Notes under the pieces: model-generated | What the model saw: the letters and a program-made list of their open reading frames with translations, nothing else | What the model was told of the DNA's origin: nothing | Databases searched by the model: none | NCBI GenBank assembly: GCA_037130755.1 | Contig: JBAXSI010000003.1 | Coordinates: forward strand, 72,804 to 136,803 | Direction of reading: 5' to 3' | From: UBA10649 sp037130755 | Lineage (GTDB): Bacteria; Actinomycetota; Actinomycetes; S36-B12 | DNA: 64,000 nucleotides | Made by a program: the position numbers and the translations under genes | Shown here: one piece after another, positions 41,909 to 50,728 of the stretch | Layout of the letters: each line of letters begins with the position of its first letter | Position numbering within the stretch: position 1 is the first letter of the stretch

Positions 41909-41999
41909 GCGTTTCATCCTGCGGAACGCCAGTTCCCGAGTACCGGGCGGGACGGGCGCTTTAGCCGTTTCCCGGAGGGTGTTCGATCCAGCCAGCACA

Positions 42000-43097
42000 A
42001 TGTCGGCGGGAGGTGCGGTGGCAGTCGTGGTCTGGCTCGACGAGGTGAGCGCCGCTGACGCGCCCGAGGTCGGCGGAAAGGCGGCGAGCCTCGGGGAACT
42101 GATCGCCGCAGGGCTGCCCGTGCCGCCGGGATTCGCGGTGACGACCACCGCCTACACCAGCAGCCGGGATACTGCCGGGCACGGACGGGACATCGCGACC
42201 CTGCTCGCCGGCGTAGACAGTCAAGACCTGGACGCGCTCTCGCGCGTGAGCCAGTCCGTTCGGAGCATCGTGGCCGAGTTCCCCATCCCCGATCAGGTCG
42301 AGGCAGCGATCCGGAGCGCCTACGCAAGACTCGGGTCGCAGGCCGGGGACCTGCTGCTGCCGGTCGCGGTGCGGTCGTCGGCACGAGGGGAGGACTCGTT
42401 GGATGCCTCTTTCGCTGGCGAGCACGACACCTTTCTGTGGCTGACGGGTGCCGACGACGTGATCGAGGCGGTGCGTCGATGCTGGACGAGCCTGTTCACC
42501 GACCGCGCCGTGTCCTACCGGGCGGAGATGGGTCTTGAGCACTCGAGCCTCGCCATGGGCGTGGTGGTCCAGGCGATGGTCCGTCCAACGAGTGCCGGAG
42601 TCGCGTTCACGCTCAATCCGAGCAACGGGGATCGATCCGTCGTGGCCATCGATTCCGCCTGGGGCTTCGGTGAGGGTGTCGTGTCAGGCGAGGTGACTCC
42701 CGACAGCTTCCTCGTCGACAAGGTCATGAACGCGATCGTCTCGCGAGTGGTGTCCACCAAGGAGCACGAGTTCGTGCTCGTCGACGGAGACAGGGTTGCG
42801 CGTGCGGACCTCGCCCCTGAGCGCGCATCGACGTCCAGCCTGACCGACGAGCAGGTGATGGAGATCGCCGGGCTGGCGCGGCGCGCCGAGCGCCACGCTC
42901 GCTGTCCGCAGGATGTCGAGTGGGCCCTCGTGCGCGGCGCCGACGGTGAGTCGAGCATCGTCCTGCTCCAGACAAGGCCCGAGACCGTGTGGAGTCGCTT
43001 GGACACCGATGGCGTGGCCGGCGCGCGGTCCGATGACCGGATGTCTAGCATCGTCAGCACGCTGCTGTCCCCTCTGCACGCGCAACAGGAGGACTGA
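42000..43097 (+). CDS. PEP-synthase N-terminal-like (ATP-grasp) protein, PpsB/CreH-like subunit
   Basis: A 365-residue protein covering only the ATP-grasp part of PEP synthase. VGGKAASLGELIAAGLPVPPGFAV, VRSSARGEDSLDASFAGEHDTFL, SAGVAFTLNPSNGD and GFGEGVVSGEVTPDSFLV are the standard segments. It lacks the phosphohistidine and PEP-binding domains; the phosphohistidine domain is in the next gene. This split and the 40-kDa size match the second subunit of phenylphosphate synthase and, as I recall, CreH of the Corynebacterium 4-cresol pathway. It should take phosphate from ATP to charge the partner histidine. Start uncertain (ATG 42000, GTG 42018 after GGGAGG, or GTG 41979). Confidence 0.82.
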   Translation: MSAGGAVAVVVWLDEVSAADAPEVGGKAASLGELIAAGLPVPPGFAVTTTAYTSSRDTAGHGRDIATLLAGVDSQDLDALSRVSQSVRSIVAEFPIPDQVEAAIRSAYARLGSQAGDLLLPVAVRSSARGEDSLDASFAGEHDTFLWLTGADDVIEAVRRCWTSLFTDRAVSYRAEMGLEHSSLAMGVVVQAMVRPTSAGVAFTLNPSNGDRSVVAIDSAWGFGEGVVSGEVTPDSFLVDKVMNAIVSRVVSTKEHEFVLVDGDRVARADLAPERASTSSLTDEQVMEIAGLARRAERHARCPQDVEWALVRGADGESSIVLLQTRPETVWSRLDTDGVAGARSDDRMSSIVSTLLSPLHAQQED

Positions 43098-43138
43098 CTA
43101 CTCGTCTGCTCGTCAACCAGGCCAGTTCGGGAGAGTGC

Positions 43139-44950
43139 ATGGCACGCAGGTTCCGCAGTCCGTTCGAGGTGGAGACGCCACCCGGGGCGGACGGCTGGGC
43201 TGGGATGTACTCGTATTCATCGCTCTTCAGTGAGGGACGCAAGCGTTACGAGGACTCGGCGTTCTGGTTCCAGGATGGCGTGCACTGGCCCGAGCCCCTG
43301 CCACCGTGGGACGCGACCCTCGTCGAGTACGCGATGGCATCGCTGTCGCAGTACAACAGCCGGCACCTGATGATGCCGTCGTCGAACGGCATCGACTTCC
43401 GGATCCTGAACGGCTACGTGTACTTGTCTCCCGTGGCCGTGCCCGCGGACGAGGTCGCCGCCCGGATCCCGGAGTTCGTGGACCGGGCTGGGCACTACTT
43501 CGACAACTGGGACGACCTTTACGCGAACTGGATGGGCAAGGTCCAGGCGCTTGTCCTGGAACTGCAGTCCCTCGACTTCGCCGTGCTGCCGGACGTCGAG
43601 GACGCCGAGCGGGTCGTTCGATCGGGTGCGGGCTCCGGCTCGGGCTTCGATCTGCTGGTTGCCTACCGGCGTCTGCTCGATCTGGCACACCTGCTGTGGC
43701 AGTACCACTTCGAGTTCCTGAACCTGGGCTATGCCGCGTACCTGGACTTCTTCGGCTTCTGCAAGCAGGCATGGCCGAGAATCCCCGATCTGGCGATCGC
43801 GAAGATGGTGGCCGGTGTCGAGGTCGACCTGTTCAGGCCCGACGAGGAGTTGAAGCGGCTGGCCCGACTGGCCGTCGAGCTCGGGCTGACCGAGAACTTC
43901 AGCGGCGACCGGCCCTATGCGGTATTCGCAGCGATGGCAGCCAGTGAAGCCGGGCGGACGTGGATCGCCTCCTATGACGAGTGCTCGGAGCCGTGGTTCA
44001 ACTTCTCCACGGGCTCGGGTTTCTACCACTCCGACCGGATCTGGAACGAAAGCCCTGAAGTGCCACTCGATTTCATTCGCAGCTACGTCGGCCGGCTCCT
44101 GCGCGGTGAGTCGATCGAACGACCGGTGGAAGCGATCGCCGGCGAGCGGAAGAGACTGGTCGACGAGTACAGCGAATTCCTTGTCGACGACTCCTCCCGG
44201 TGGGCGTTCCAGCAGAAGCTCGAACTCGCCCGCACAGTTTTCCCCTACGTGGAGAACCACAACTTCTATGTCGAGCACTGGAGCCATTCGGTGATCTGGC
44301 GCAAGATGCGCCAGTTGGGGCAGCTCCTCGCGGATCAGGGGTTCTGGCCCCATGCGAACGACGTCTTCTTCCTCAAGCGCACGGAGGTCGAGGAGGCGCT
44401 GTGGGACTACTACGTCGCGTGGGCCACGCCGACAAGCGCTGCCGGGCCTGCCCATTGGCCGGAGATCGTGGAGGAACGGCGGCGTGTCCTGAAGGCCCTG
44501 CGCGGCTGGAAGCCGGATCCGGCGCTCGGCCGCCCGCCATCGGTCGTGACCGAGCCGTTCACGATCATGCTGTGGGGCATCACGTCGGAGAGCATCAGTG
44601 GATGGCTCGGCGGTGCGGATGAGGTCGAGGGACAGCTCACTGGCTTCGCGGCATCGCCCGGCCTTGCGGAGGGCATCGCACGCGTCATCTTGTCGGCCGA
44701 CCAGATCGGCGAGGTGCAGGAGGGGGAGATCCTCGTTGCGCCCCTGACTGCTCCCAGCTGGGCGCCGCTGTTCGGCACGATCGCCGCAACGGTGACGGAT
44801 ACCGGCGGGATCATGAGCCACGCGGCCATCGTGTGCCGGGAGTACGGCCTGCCCGCGGTCACCGGGACGGGCCGGGCGACGACAACCATCACGACTGGCA
44901 TGCGCCTTCGGGTTGACGGGGCCCGCGGGATCGTGACGATCCTCGACTAG
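43139..44950 (+). CDS. phosphohistidine-domain phosphotransferase subunit, PpsA/CreI-like
   Basis: A 603-residue protein. The C-terminal ~80 residues are a PEP-utilising mobile domain with the phosphorylated histidine in GGIMSHAAIVCREYGLPAV. The first ~500 residues are a largely helical domain (FQDGVHWPEPLPPWD, YHFEFLNLGYAAYLDFFGF) without a PEP-synthase C-terminal barrel, so the final acceptor is not pyruvate. Architecture and size (~68 kDa) fit the alpha subunit of phenylphosphate synthase and CreI-type aromatic alcohol/phenol phosphotransferases. The N-terminal domain probably binds the organic acceptor. GGGAG precedes the ATG. Acceptor unknown. Confidence 0.8.
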   Translation: MARRFRSPFEVETPPGADGWAGMYSYSSLFSEGRKRYEDSAFWFQDGVHWPEPLPPWDATLVEYAMASLSQYNSRHLMMPSSNGIDFRILNGYVYLSPVAVPADEVAARIPEFVDRAGHYFDNWDDLYANWMGKVQALVLELQSLDFAVLPDVEDAERVVRSGAGSGSGFDLLVAYRRLLDLAHLLWQYHFEFLNLGYAAYLDFFGFCKQAWPRIPDLAIAKMVAGVEVDLFRPDEELKRLARLAVELGLTENFSGDRPYAVFAAMAASEAGRTWIASYDECSEPWFNFSTGSGFYHSDRIWNESPEVPLDFIRSYVGRLLRGESIERPVEAIAGERKRLVDEYSEFLVDDSSRWAFQQKLELARTVFPYVENHNFYVEHWSHSVIWRKMRQLGQLLADQGFWPHANDVFFLKRTEVEEALWDYYVAWATPTSAAGPAHWPEIVEERRRVLKALRGWKPDPALGRPPSVVTEPFTIMLWGITSESISGWLGGADEVEGQLTGFAASPGLAEGIARVILSADQIGEVQEGEILVAPLTAPSWAPLFGTIAATVTDTGGIMSHAAIVCREYGLPAVTGTGRATTTITTGMRLRVDGARGIVTILD

Positions 44951-44987
44951 GTTGGACCGGTCGTTGCCATCTGGCCAAGGAGAGCGC

Positions 44988-46343
44988 ATGTCACGCCCCG
45001 TTCGGGTAGCAGTCGTCGGCTCGGGTCCCTCGGGGATGTACTCCGCGGACGCGCTGGTCAACCAGACCGAGATCCCGGTCGAGGTCGACGTCATCGATCG
45101 GCTGCCGGTGCCCTTCGGGCTGGTCCGCTATGGCGTTGCACCCGATCACCTCAGCATCCGCTCCGTCCGCGACACCTTGAACAAGACACTCGACAAGCCG
45201 GGTGTCCGCTTCCTGGGGAATGTCACCGTGGGTCGCGATGTGAGCCTGGCCGAGCTGCACGACTGCTACGACGCGATCATCTTCAGCTACGGAGCCTCGC
45301 GTGATCGTCGCCTCGGCATCGCAGGGGAGGACCTCGCCGGAAGCGTCGCCGCCACCGACCTCGTCGAGTGGTACTGCGGGCATCCCGACGCCGACCGGGG
45401 CACCTTCGAGGCACTCCTTCCCACCACCACCAGCGCCGTGGTCGTGGGCGTGGGCAACGTCGCAGTCGACGTGACCCGTGTGCTGGCCAAGACGGTCGGC
45501 GAACTCGATCACACCGACATGCCGCAGTACGTCTTCGACACCCTCGCCCAGTCCCAGATCACCGACATCCATGTGCTCGGTCGTCGCGGTCCAGCGCAGG
45601 CAGCCTTCACCACCAAGGAACTGCGCGAGCTCGGCGAGCTTGCTGAGGCGGACATCATCGTGTCGCCGGCAGATCTCGAACTCGATGACGCGAGCCGCGC
45701 AGCGGCGGACGCGGACCGGGCAGTGCTGCGCAATGTCGAAGTCATGCGAGAGTGGTCCACACGCGAGCCCACGGGAAAGCCTCGTCGCATCCACCTGCAC
45801 TTCTTCGCGCGGCCGCACGAGCTGCACGGCCATGGTCGAGTGGAGACGGTGGTGGTCGAGCGGACGGCGCTCACGCCGGAGGGCTCGGCCGCCGGCACGG
45901 GAGAGTTCTTCGACCTTGCCGGGAATCTCGTCGTCCGCAGCGTCGGGTACCGCGGCACCGCGATCGACGGCGTGCCGTTCGACTCCGGCCGTAACGTGAT
46001 CCCGCACGCCGACGGGCGCATCCAGATCGACGGCGCAACGGTCCCCGGAGAGTACGTCGCAGGCTGGATCAAGCGAGGTCCCACGGGCATCATCGGAACG
46101 AACAAGAAGGATGCCGCGGCAACGGTCGTCTCGCTCCTGGCCGACGCCGCGTCGGGCGCCCTTCCCGAGCCGACATCGCCCGGGGGCGTCGATGCCCTCC
46201 TTGCGGATCGTGGCGTGGTAGTCGTCTCGACTGACGGCTGGCGGGCCATCGACCAGGCTGAGAGGGACCTCGGTGCCACGCGCGGCCGCGATCGGACAAC
46301 GATCCATGACCGCGACGCACTCATCGCGGCGAGCGGGTCGTAG
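44988..46343 (+). CDS. FprA-like ferredoxin/adrenodoxin-NADP+ reductase
   Basis: A 451-residue flavoprotein of the adrenodoxin-reductase/FprA group. The FAD motif is AVVGSGPSGMYSADAL, followed by VPFGLVRYGVAPDH; the NADP motif is VVVGVGNVAVDVTRVLA, and a GPAQAAFTTKELRELGEL segment and GWIKRGPTGIIGTNK end match FprA closely. It moves electrons between NADPH and ferredoxin. AAGGAG precedes the ATG. It lies 37 nt after the phosphotransferase gene on the same strand, so it may serve a ferredoxin-dependent oxygenase in the same pathway, although no P450 is in the window. A role with NifJ ferredoxin is also possible. Confidence 0.94.
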   Translation: MSRPVRVAVVGSGPSGMYSADALVNQTEIPVEVDVIDRLPVPFGLVRYGVAPDHLSIRSVRDTLNKTLDKPGVRFLGNVTVGRDVSLAELHDCYDAIIFSYGASRDRRLGIAGEDLAGSVAATDLVEWYCGHPDADRGTFEALLPTTTSAVVVGVGNVAVDVTRVLAKTVGELDHTDMPQYVFDTLAQSQITDIHVLGRRGPAQAAFTTKELRELGELAEADIIVSPADLELDDASRAAADADRAVLRNVEVMREWSTREPTGKPRRIHLHFFARPHELHGHGRVETVVVERTALTPEGSAAGTGEFFDLAGNLVVRSVGYRGTAIDGVPFDSGRNVIPHADGRIQIDGATVPGEYVAGWIKRGPTGIIGTNKKDAAATVVSLLADAASGALPEPTSPGGVDALLADRGVVVVSTDGWRAIDQAERDLGATRGRDRTTIHDRDALIAASGS

Positions 46344-46347
46344 TCGG

Positions 46348-47307
46348 CTAGTTCCAGTCGACTACAGGCACCAGGGCGACGCAGGTCCACGCCACACCTG
46401 GCACGGCTTCCTTGCCACACGACTCAAGCCGATCGCGTTCGAGGGCGCGCGCAACGATCGACGCATGCCACGCGCGGCCGTCGATGTGCCGGACTTCGAG
46501 CTCGACGCTGCGCACGGTCTCGGGCATCGACAGGGGCGGGCGCCCTGCCCTCGCGACACCGTCGGTGACTCGAAGGACGTCCAGGGCATCGACATCGTCG
46601 AGGCCATACGTGCGCTGAACTTCGATGGCCGCCACCTGTGACGGCGGGAGCAGCGAGCTACGACCTCTCAGGTGGTCGAGGTCGGCCTCGTAGCGACCGG
46701 CTCCCTCGTGCACCCTCAGTGCGGACTCCACGTCGAGTCGACCGTGCACGGCGCCCAACGGCAGCGTGAGCGCGACGGGGGCGAAGCGGTGACCGCCGAT
46801 GTGGCTGCACTCCCACACGTCTGGGCGTGCCGAAGCATCGATGCGGGCCATGACCTCGGACACGAGCGCGCGACCGTGCACCGCGCAGCAGCGATCGCGA
46901 CCGCTATGGGTGCAGATGAACATGACCGGTGTCTGGACGATCTTTCCGAACGCCGGAAGACTGCCCTGGCCGATCGCGCTGAGGTCCCAGTCCATCAGCG
47001 GTGCCAGCGACTCGACCTCCGCGTGCCGCATGAGCAGACCTCCGGACATCGACCGGGCGACCCACACGTGTCGGCTGGCCGACTGCGACCGATCCGGCCG
47101 ATCGCCATGGCGGGCCAGCAGGACCGACACGCCGGTGCCCTTGTGCCGACCCAGGTGCTCGGCCAGAGCTCGGTCGAGCCGGCTGTCGGTCAGCGCATCA
47201 CGGCCCCACGGCCCTGGCTGCTCGATGACCATCCAGGCTGTTGCGTACGGCGCCGTACCCGCCAGCGGTTCGTGGGCATCGAGGGCGTCGAGCGAGCAGC
47301 TGGTCAC
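46348..47307 (-). CDS. sucrase/ferredoxin-like (thioredoxin-fold 2Fe-2S) protein
   Basis: A 319-residue protein of the sucrase/ferredoxin-like family. The probable iron-sulfur site is CTHSGRDRCCAVHGR followed by WECSHIGGHRFAP, spaced as in thioredoxin-like ferredoxins. GTG at 47307 overlaps the parC stop by 4 bp (GTGA), so it is translated after parC on the same message. Despite the family name, sucrose hydrolysis is not supported. The role is unknown; it converges on the FprA-like reductase gene. Confidence 0.85.
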   Translation of the reverse strand: MTSCSLDALDAHEPLAGTAPYATAWMVIEQPGPWGRDALTDSRLDRALAEHLGRHKGTGVSVLLARHGDRPDRSQSASRHVWVARSMSGGLLMRHAEVESLAPLMDWDLSAIGQGSLPAFGKIVQTPVMFICTHSGRDRCCAVHGRALVSEVMARIDASARPDVWECSHIGGHRFAPVALTLPLGAVHGRLDVESALRVHEGAGRYEADLDHLRGRSSLLPPSQVAAIEVQRTYGLDDVDALDVLRVTDGVARAGRPPLSMPETVRSVELEVRHIDGRAWHASIVARALERDRLESCGKEAVPGVAWTCVALVPVVDWN

Positions 47308-49757
47308 AGGACGCCGCCCAGCCCGCCCATAGGAGCGGCAGCGGGAGTGCCGGTGCCGTCGCGGCGCGGGTCGAGGTCGGGCAGGGGGATGGGCACGCCC
47401 GAGGCGGTCGCCGCCCTGGCCGGGCCGTTGCCGACCCACGCGAGCAGCAGGCGATCCTCACCCGAGCGGAACTTGTGGCAGCGCACGCCGCCGGTGGCTC
47501 GGCCCTTGGCCGGGTAGTCCGCAAGGGGCGTCACCTTGACCGTGCCGGCATCCGTCCCGGGCAGGGCTGCCGCGCTGCCCGCCACCGTGACCACGACGGC
47601 GGCCGGCGTGGGGATGAAGGCGTTGAAGGCGACCACCTCGGCGCCCTTGCTGAGCTTGACGCCCGCCATGCCCGTTGCTGCACGGCCCTGCGGACGCACG
47701 CTGGAGGCCGGAATGCGGAGGAGCTGCGCGTCGGAGGTGGTGAACACCAGTTCCGCGGACTCCGCGTCGGACTCCGTGAGCCGCGCGGCCCCGACGACAC
47801 GGTCGCCCTCGTCGAGACGGATCACCTCCCACGAGTCCTTGTTCTGCAGGGAGTCCGCAACAACGCGCTTGACGACGCCCATGGCCGTGGCCAGGGCCAG
47901 CCCGCCGCCTTCGTCGAGGGAGGTGAGCGCGAGCGCCGACTCACCGCGGGGCAGATCGACGAAAGCGCCGAGTGGCGCACCTGCCGAAAGGGCTGGAACG
48001 CCTGACACTGCAGGGATTGCCGGCAAGTCGAGTGCGCTGAGGCGGACCACGCGGCCGGCGGTGGTGACCAGGCCGAACTCGCCGCGAGTCGTGCCGGGGA
48101 TCGCACTGATGATGACGTCGTGCGTAGACCGCTGCTCGTGGTCGGTGTCGCCAGCGGCCGAAGTGTCAGAGGTGCGGGCCAGCAGTCCGGTGCTGGACAG
48201 CAGGATCACGCACGGCTCGTCGTTCACCTCGAGTGGCACGCGAGCGACGACGGGCGAGGTGGAGCCCTCCATGAGGAGCGTACGACGCGGCGTGGCGTGC
48301 GCCTGCGCGACGGCGGAGATCTCATCCCCGACGGTCGCTCGCAGAACGGTGTCGTCCTCGAGGATCGAGTTGAGGGCATCGATCTCGCGACGCAGCTCGT
48401 CGCCTTCCTTCTCCAACTCGATCCGCGAGAACTTCGTAAGGCGACGAAGGGGCATGTCGAGGATGTACGTCGCCTGCACATCCGAGAGGTCGAAGACGGC
48501 GATGAGGCGCTCCTTCGCCGAGGAGGCGTCGTCGGACTCGCGGATCAGCTGGATGACCTCGTCGATGTCGAGGATCGCGATGAGCAGGCCTTCGACCAGG
48601 TGCAAGCGGTCCAGCGCGCGTGCCTTCCGGTACGCGCTGCGGCGGCGAACGACGACAAGGCGATGGTCCAGCCAGACGCGGAGCATCTGCACCAGGCCCA
48701 TCGTCTGCGGCTGGCCCTCGACGAGGGCGACCGCGTTGACGTTGACGGTGTCCTCCATCGGCGTCAGCTTGAACAGGTGCTCGAGGACCGCCTCAGGGTG
48801 GAAGCCGTTCTTGATCTCGATGACCAACTGCAGACCGCTCTCACCATCAGTGAGGTCGACCACGTCGGAGATGCCCTGCAACTTCTTACTCTGCACCGCG
48901 TCCTTGATGCGATCGATGATCCGCTCGGGACCGATGTTGTAGGGCAGTTCGGTCACGACGATGCCGCGGCGTCGCGGCGTGATCTGCTCGACCCGTGTGC
49001 GGGCGCGTACCCGGAACATCCCGCGTCCGGTCTCGTAGGCGTCGCGGACGCCGTCGAGGCCCACGATGACGCCGCCGCCGGGGAAGTCGGGCCCGGGGAT
49101 GAAGGTCATGAGGTCGGCGAGGGTGGCGTCGGGATGCTGAAGCAGGTGACGGGCCCCGTTGAGCACCTCACCGAGGTTGTGCGGGACGAGGTTCGTCGCC
49201 ATGCCGACCGCGATGCCGGAGGCGCCGTTCACCAGCAGGTTCGGAATGGCCGAGGGCAGCACTGCCGGCTCGGTCTCACGGCCGTCGTAGTTGGGCGAGA
49301 AGTCGACGACGTCCTCGTCGAGTCCCGCGGTCATGTCCATCGCCGGGGCGGCGAGCCGTGCCTCCGTGTAGCGCATCGCCGCCGGGCCGTCGTCCGGCGA
49401 GCCGAAGTTGCCGTGACCGTCCACGAGAGGCAGGCGCAGCGAGAACGGCTGTGCCATGCGTACCAGGGCGTCGTAGATCGCCGAATCGCCGTGCGGGTGC
49501 AGGCGACCCATGACCTCGCCCACCACCCGGGCGCTCTTGACATGGCCACGATCGGGCCGCAGGCCCATCTGGGCCATCTGGTACAGGATGCGCCGCTGGA
49601 CCGGCTTCAGCCCGTCGCGGGCGTCGGGAAGAGCGCGAGCGTAGATGACCGAGTAGGCGTACTCAAGGAACGAGCCCCGCATCTCCGCCGAGACGTCGAT
49701 GTCGACGATCCGGCCGTCGCCCGGGCTTTCGGCGGGGCGACTGGTGCGGCGGGCCAT
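47304..49757 (-). CDS. parC: DNA topoisomerase IV subunit A (GyrA-type)
   Basis: An 817-residue breakage-reunion subunit. The catalytic tyrosine lies in AAMRYTEARL and the quinolone-region helix is HPHGDSAIYDALVRMAQ. The C-terminal pinwheel repeats are present but lack a clear GyrA-box (QRRGGKG), consistent with topo IV rather than gyrase. It pairs with ParE at 33216-35324, about 12 kb away across an accessory block. AAGGAGA lies 6 nt before the ATG. Confidence 0.93.
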   Translation of the reverse strand: MARRTSRPAESPGDGRIVDIDVSAEMRGSFLEYAYSVIYARALPDARDGLKPVQRRILYQMAQMGLRPDRGHVKSARVVGEVMGRLHPHGDSAIYDALVRMAQPFSLRLPLVDGHGNFGSPDDGPAAMRYTEARLAAPAMDMTAGLDEDVVDFSPNYDGRETEPAVLPSAIPNLLVNGASGIAVGMATNLVPHNLGEVLNGARHLLQHPDATLADLMTFIPGPDFPGGGVIVGLDGVRDAYETGRGMFRVRARTRVEQITPRRRGIVVTELPYNIGPERIIDRIKDAVQSKKLQGISDVVDLTDGESGLQLVIEIKNGFHPEAVLEHLFKLTPMEDTVNVNAVALVEGQPQTMGLVQMLRVWLDHRLVVVRRRSAYRKARALDRLHLVEGLLIAILDIDEVIQLIRESDDASSAKERLIAVFDLSDVQATYILDMPLRRLTKFSRIELEKEGDELRREIDALNSILEDDTVLRATVGDEISAVAQAHATPRRTLLMEGSTSPVVARVPLEVNDEPCVILLSSTGLLARTSDTSAAGDTDHEQRSTHDVIISAIPGTTRGEFGLVTTAGRVVRLSALDLPAIPAVSGVPALSAGAPLGAFVDLPRGESALALTSLDEGGGLALATAMGVVKRVVADSLQNKDSWEVIRLDEGDRVVGAARLTESDAESAELVFTTSDAQLLRIPASSVRPQGRAATGMAGVKLSKGAEVVAFNAFIPTPAAVVVTVAGSAAALPGTDAGTVKVTPLADYPAKGRATGGVRCHKFRSGEDRLLLAWVGNGPARAATASGVPIPLPDLDPRRDGTGTPAAAPMGGLGGVL

Positions 49758-49820
49758 GCGCGGTCTCCTTGAGCCCTAACGGGCCTGGTCGTGCGGGCAG
49801 GTGCGGTCCGATTCTCCGGC

Positions 49821-50726
49821 TCAGCGGGGTGGCGGGCCTGCTCCGACACGGCTGACGGCCTCGCCGGCCAGTGCCAGGGCGGCCGCCAGGGCGTCTCCGA
49901 GTGGTGCACCTGCCAGCCAGGCGGGCAGGAAACCGGCCGCGAAGGCATCCCCGGCTCCGGTGGTGTCGATGACGTCGACGGGTCTGGCGGGGAGTTCGAG
50001 TCGTTCTTCCGCGGTGATGGCGACTGCCCCTCGCGGCCCGAGCTTGATCACCACGTTCGGAACGAGGTCGTGGAGCACGGACAGTGCGTGATCCGGGTCG
50101 TCGGTTCCGACGAGAACAGCGGCCTCGGCCGCGTTTGCGAAGAGGACGTCGATGACCGGCAGGAGCGAATTCACGAGGTCGACGCAGGGCTCCAGGGGAC
50201 CGACGGAAGCCGCGTCGAGGCTCGTCGTGCAGCCGAGTTGATGTGCGAGGTCGAGCGCGGCCAGTCCTGCTGCACGGCTGGCCGGATTGAGGATCGTGTA
50301 GCCCGAGAGGTGCATGTGGTCGACGTGCTCGCCCAGCAGGGCCGTCACGATCTCGGGCGTGAGCAGCGAGTTCGCGCCTGGGTCGGGGAACATCGTGCGT
50401 TCGCCGCTTCCGTCGACGATCACGATGCACGTGCCGGTGGGCCGCTCAGTCGCACGGTGGATGCGGCAGTCGACGCCTACCCCACGAAGGCCCGCCGTGA
50501 GCGCGGCGCCGAAGGCGTCAGAACCCACCGAGCCGATGTACGCCACGGGAACGCCGACGGCTCCGAGCCAGGCAGCCGTGTTCGCCCCGCTGCCGCCGGG
50601 CTGCAGGCTGATGGCCGCTGGAGTGTCGCTGGCGTAGACGATGTCGGAGTCGATCCTTGCCGTCACATCCATCATCGCGTCGCCGATGACCGCCACACGT
50701 GCGCGCCCGGGCAGGCTGTGGGTCAT
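49821..50726 (-). CDS. psuK: PfkB-family kinase, probable pseudouridine kinase
   Basis: A 301-residue ribokinase-fold enzyme with SLQPGGSGANTAAWLGAVGV near the N-terminus and the catalytic DTTGAGDAFAAGFLPAWLAG near the C-terminus. It follows psuG by 2 nt, and this gene pair degrades pseudouridine: PsuK phosphorylates it, PsuG cleaves pseudouridine 5'-phosphate to uracil and ribose 5-phosphate. The kinase substrate is inferred from the pairing; ribokinase activity is the alternative. Confidence 0.88.
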   Translation of the reverse strand: MTHSLPGRARVAVIGDAMMDVTARIDSDIVYASDTPAAISLQPGGSGANTAAWLGAVGVPVAYIGSVGSDAFGAALTAGLRGVGVDCRIHRATERPTGTCIVIVDGSGERTMFPDPGANSLLTPEIVTALLGEHVDHMHLSGYTILNPASRAAGLAALDLAHQLGCTTSLDAASVGPLEPCVDLVNSLLPVIDVLFANAAEAAVLVGTDDPDHALSVLHDLVPNVVIKLGPRGAVAITAEERLELPARPVDVIDTTGAGDAFAAGFLPAWLAGAPLGDALAAALALAGEAVSRVGAGPPPR

Positions 50727-50728
50727 CG

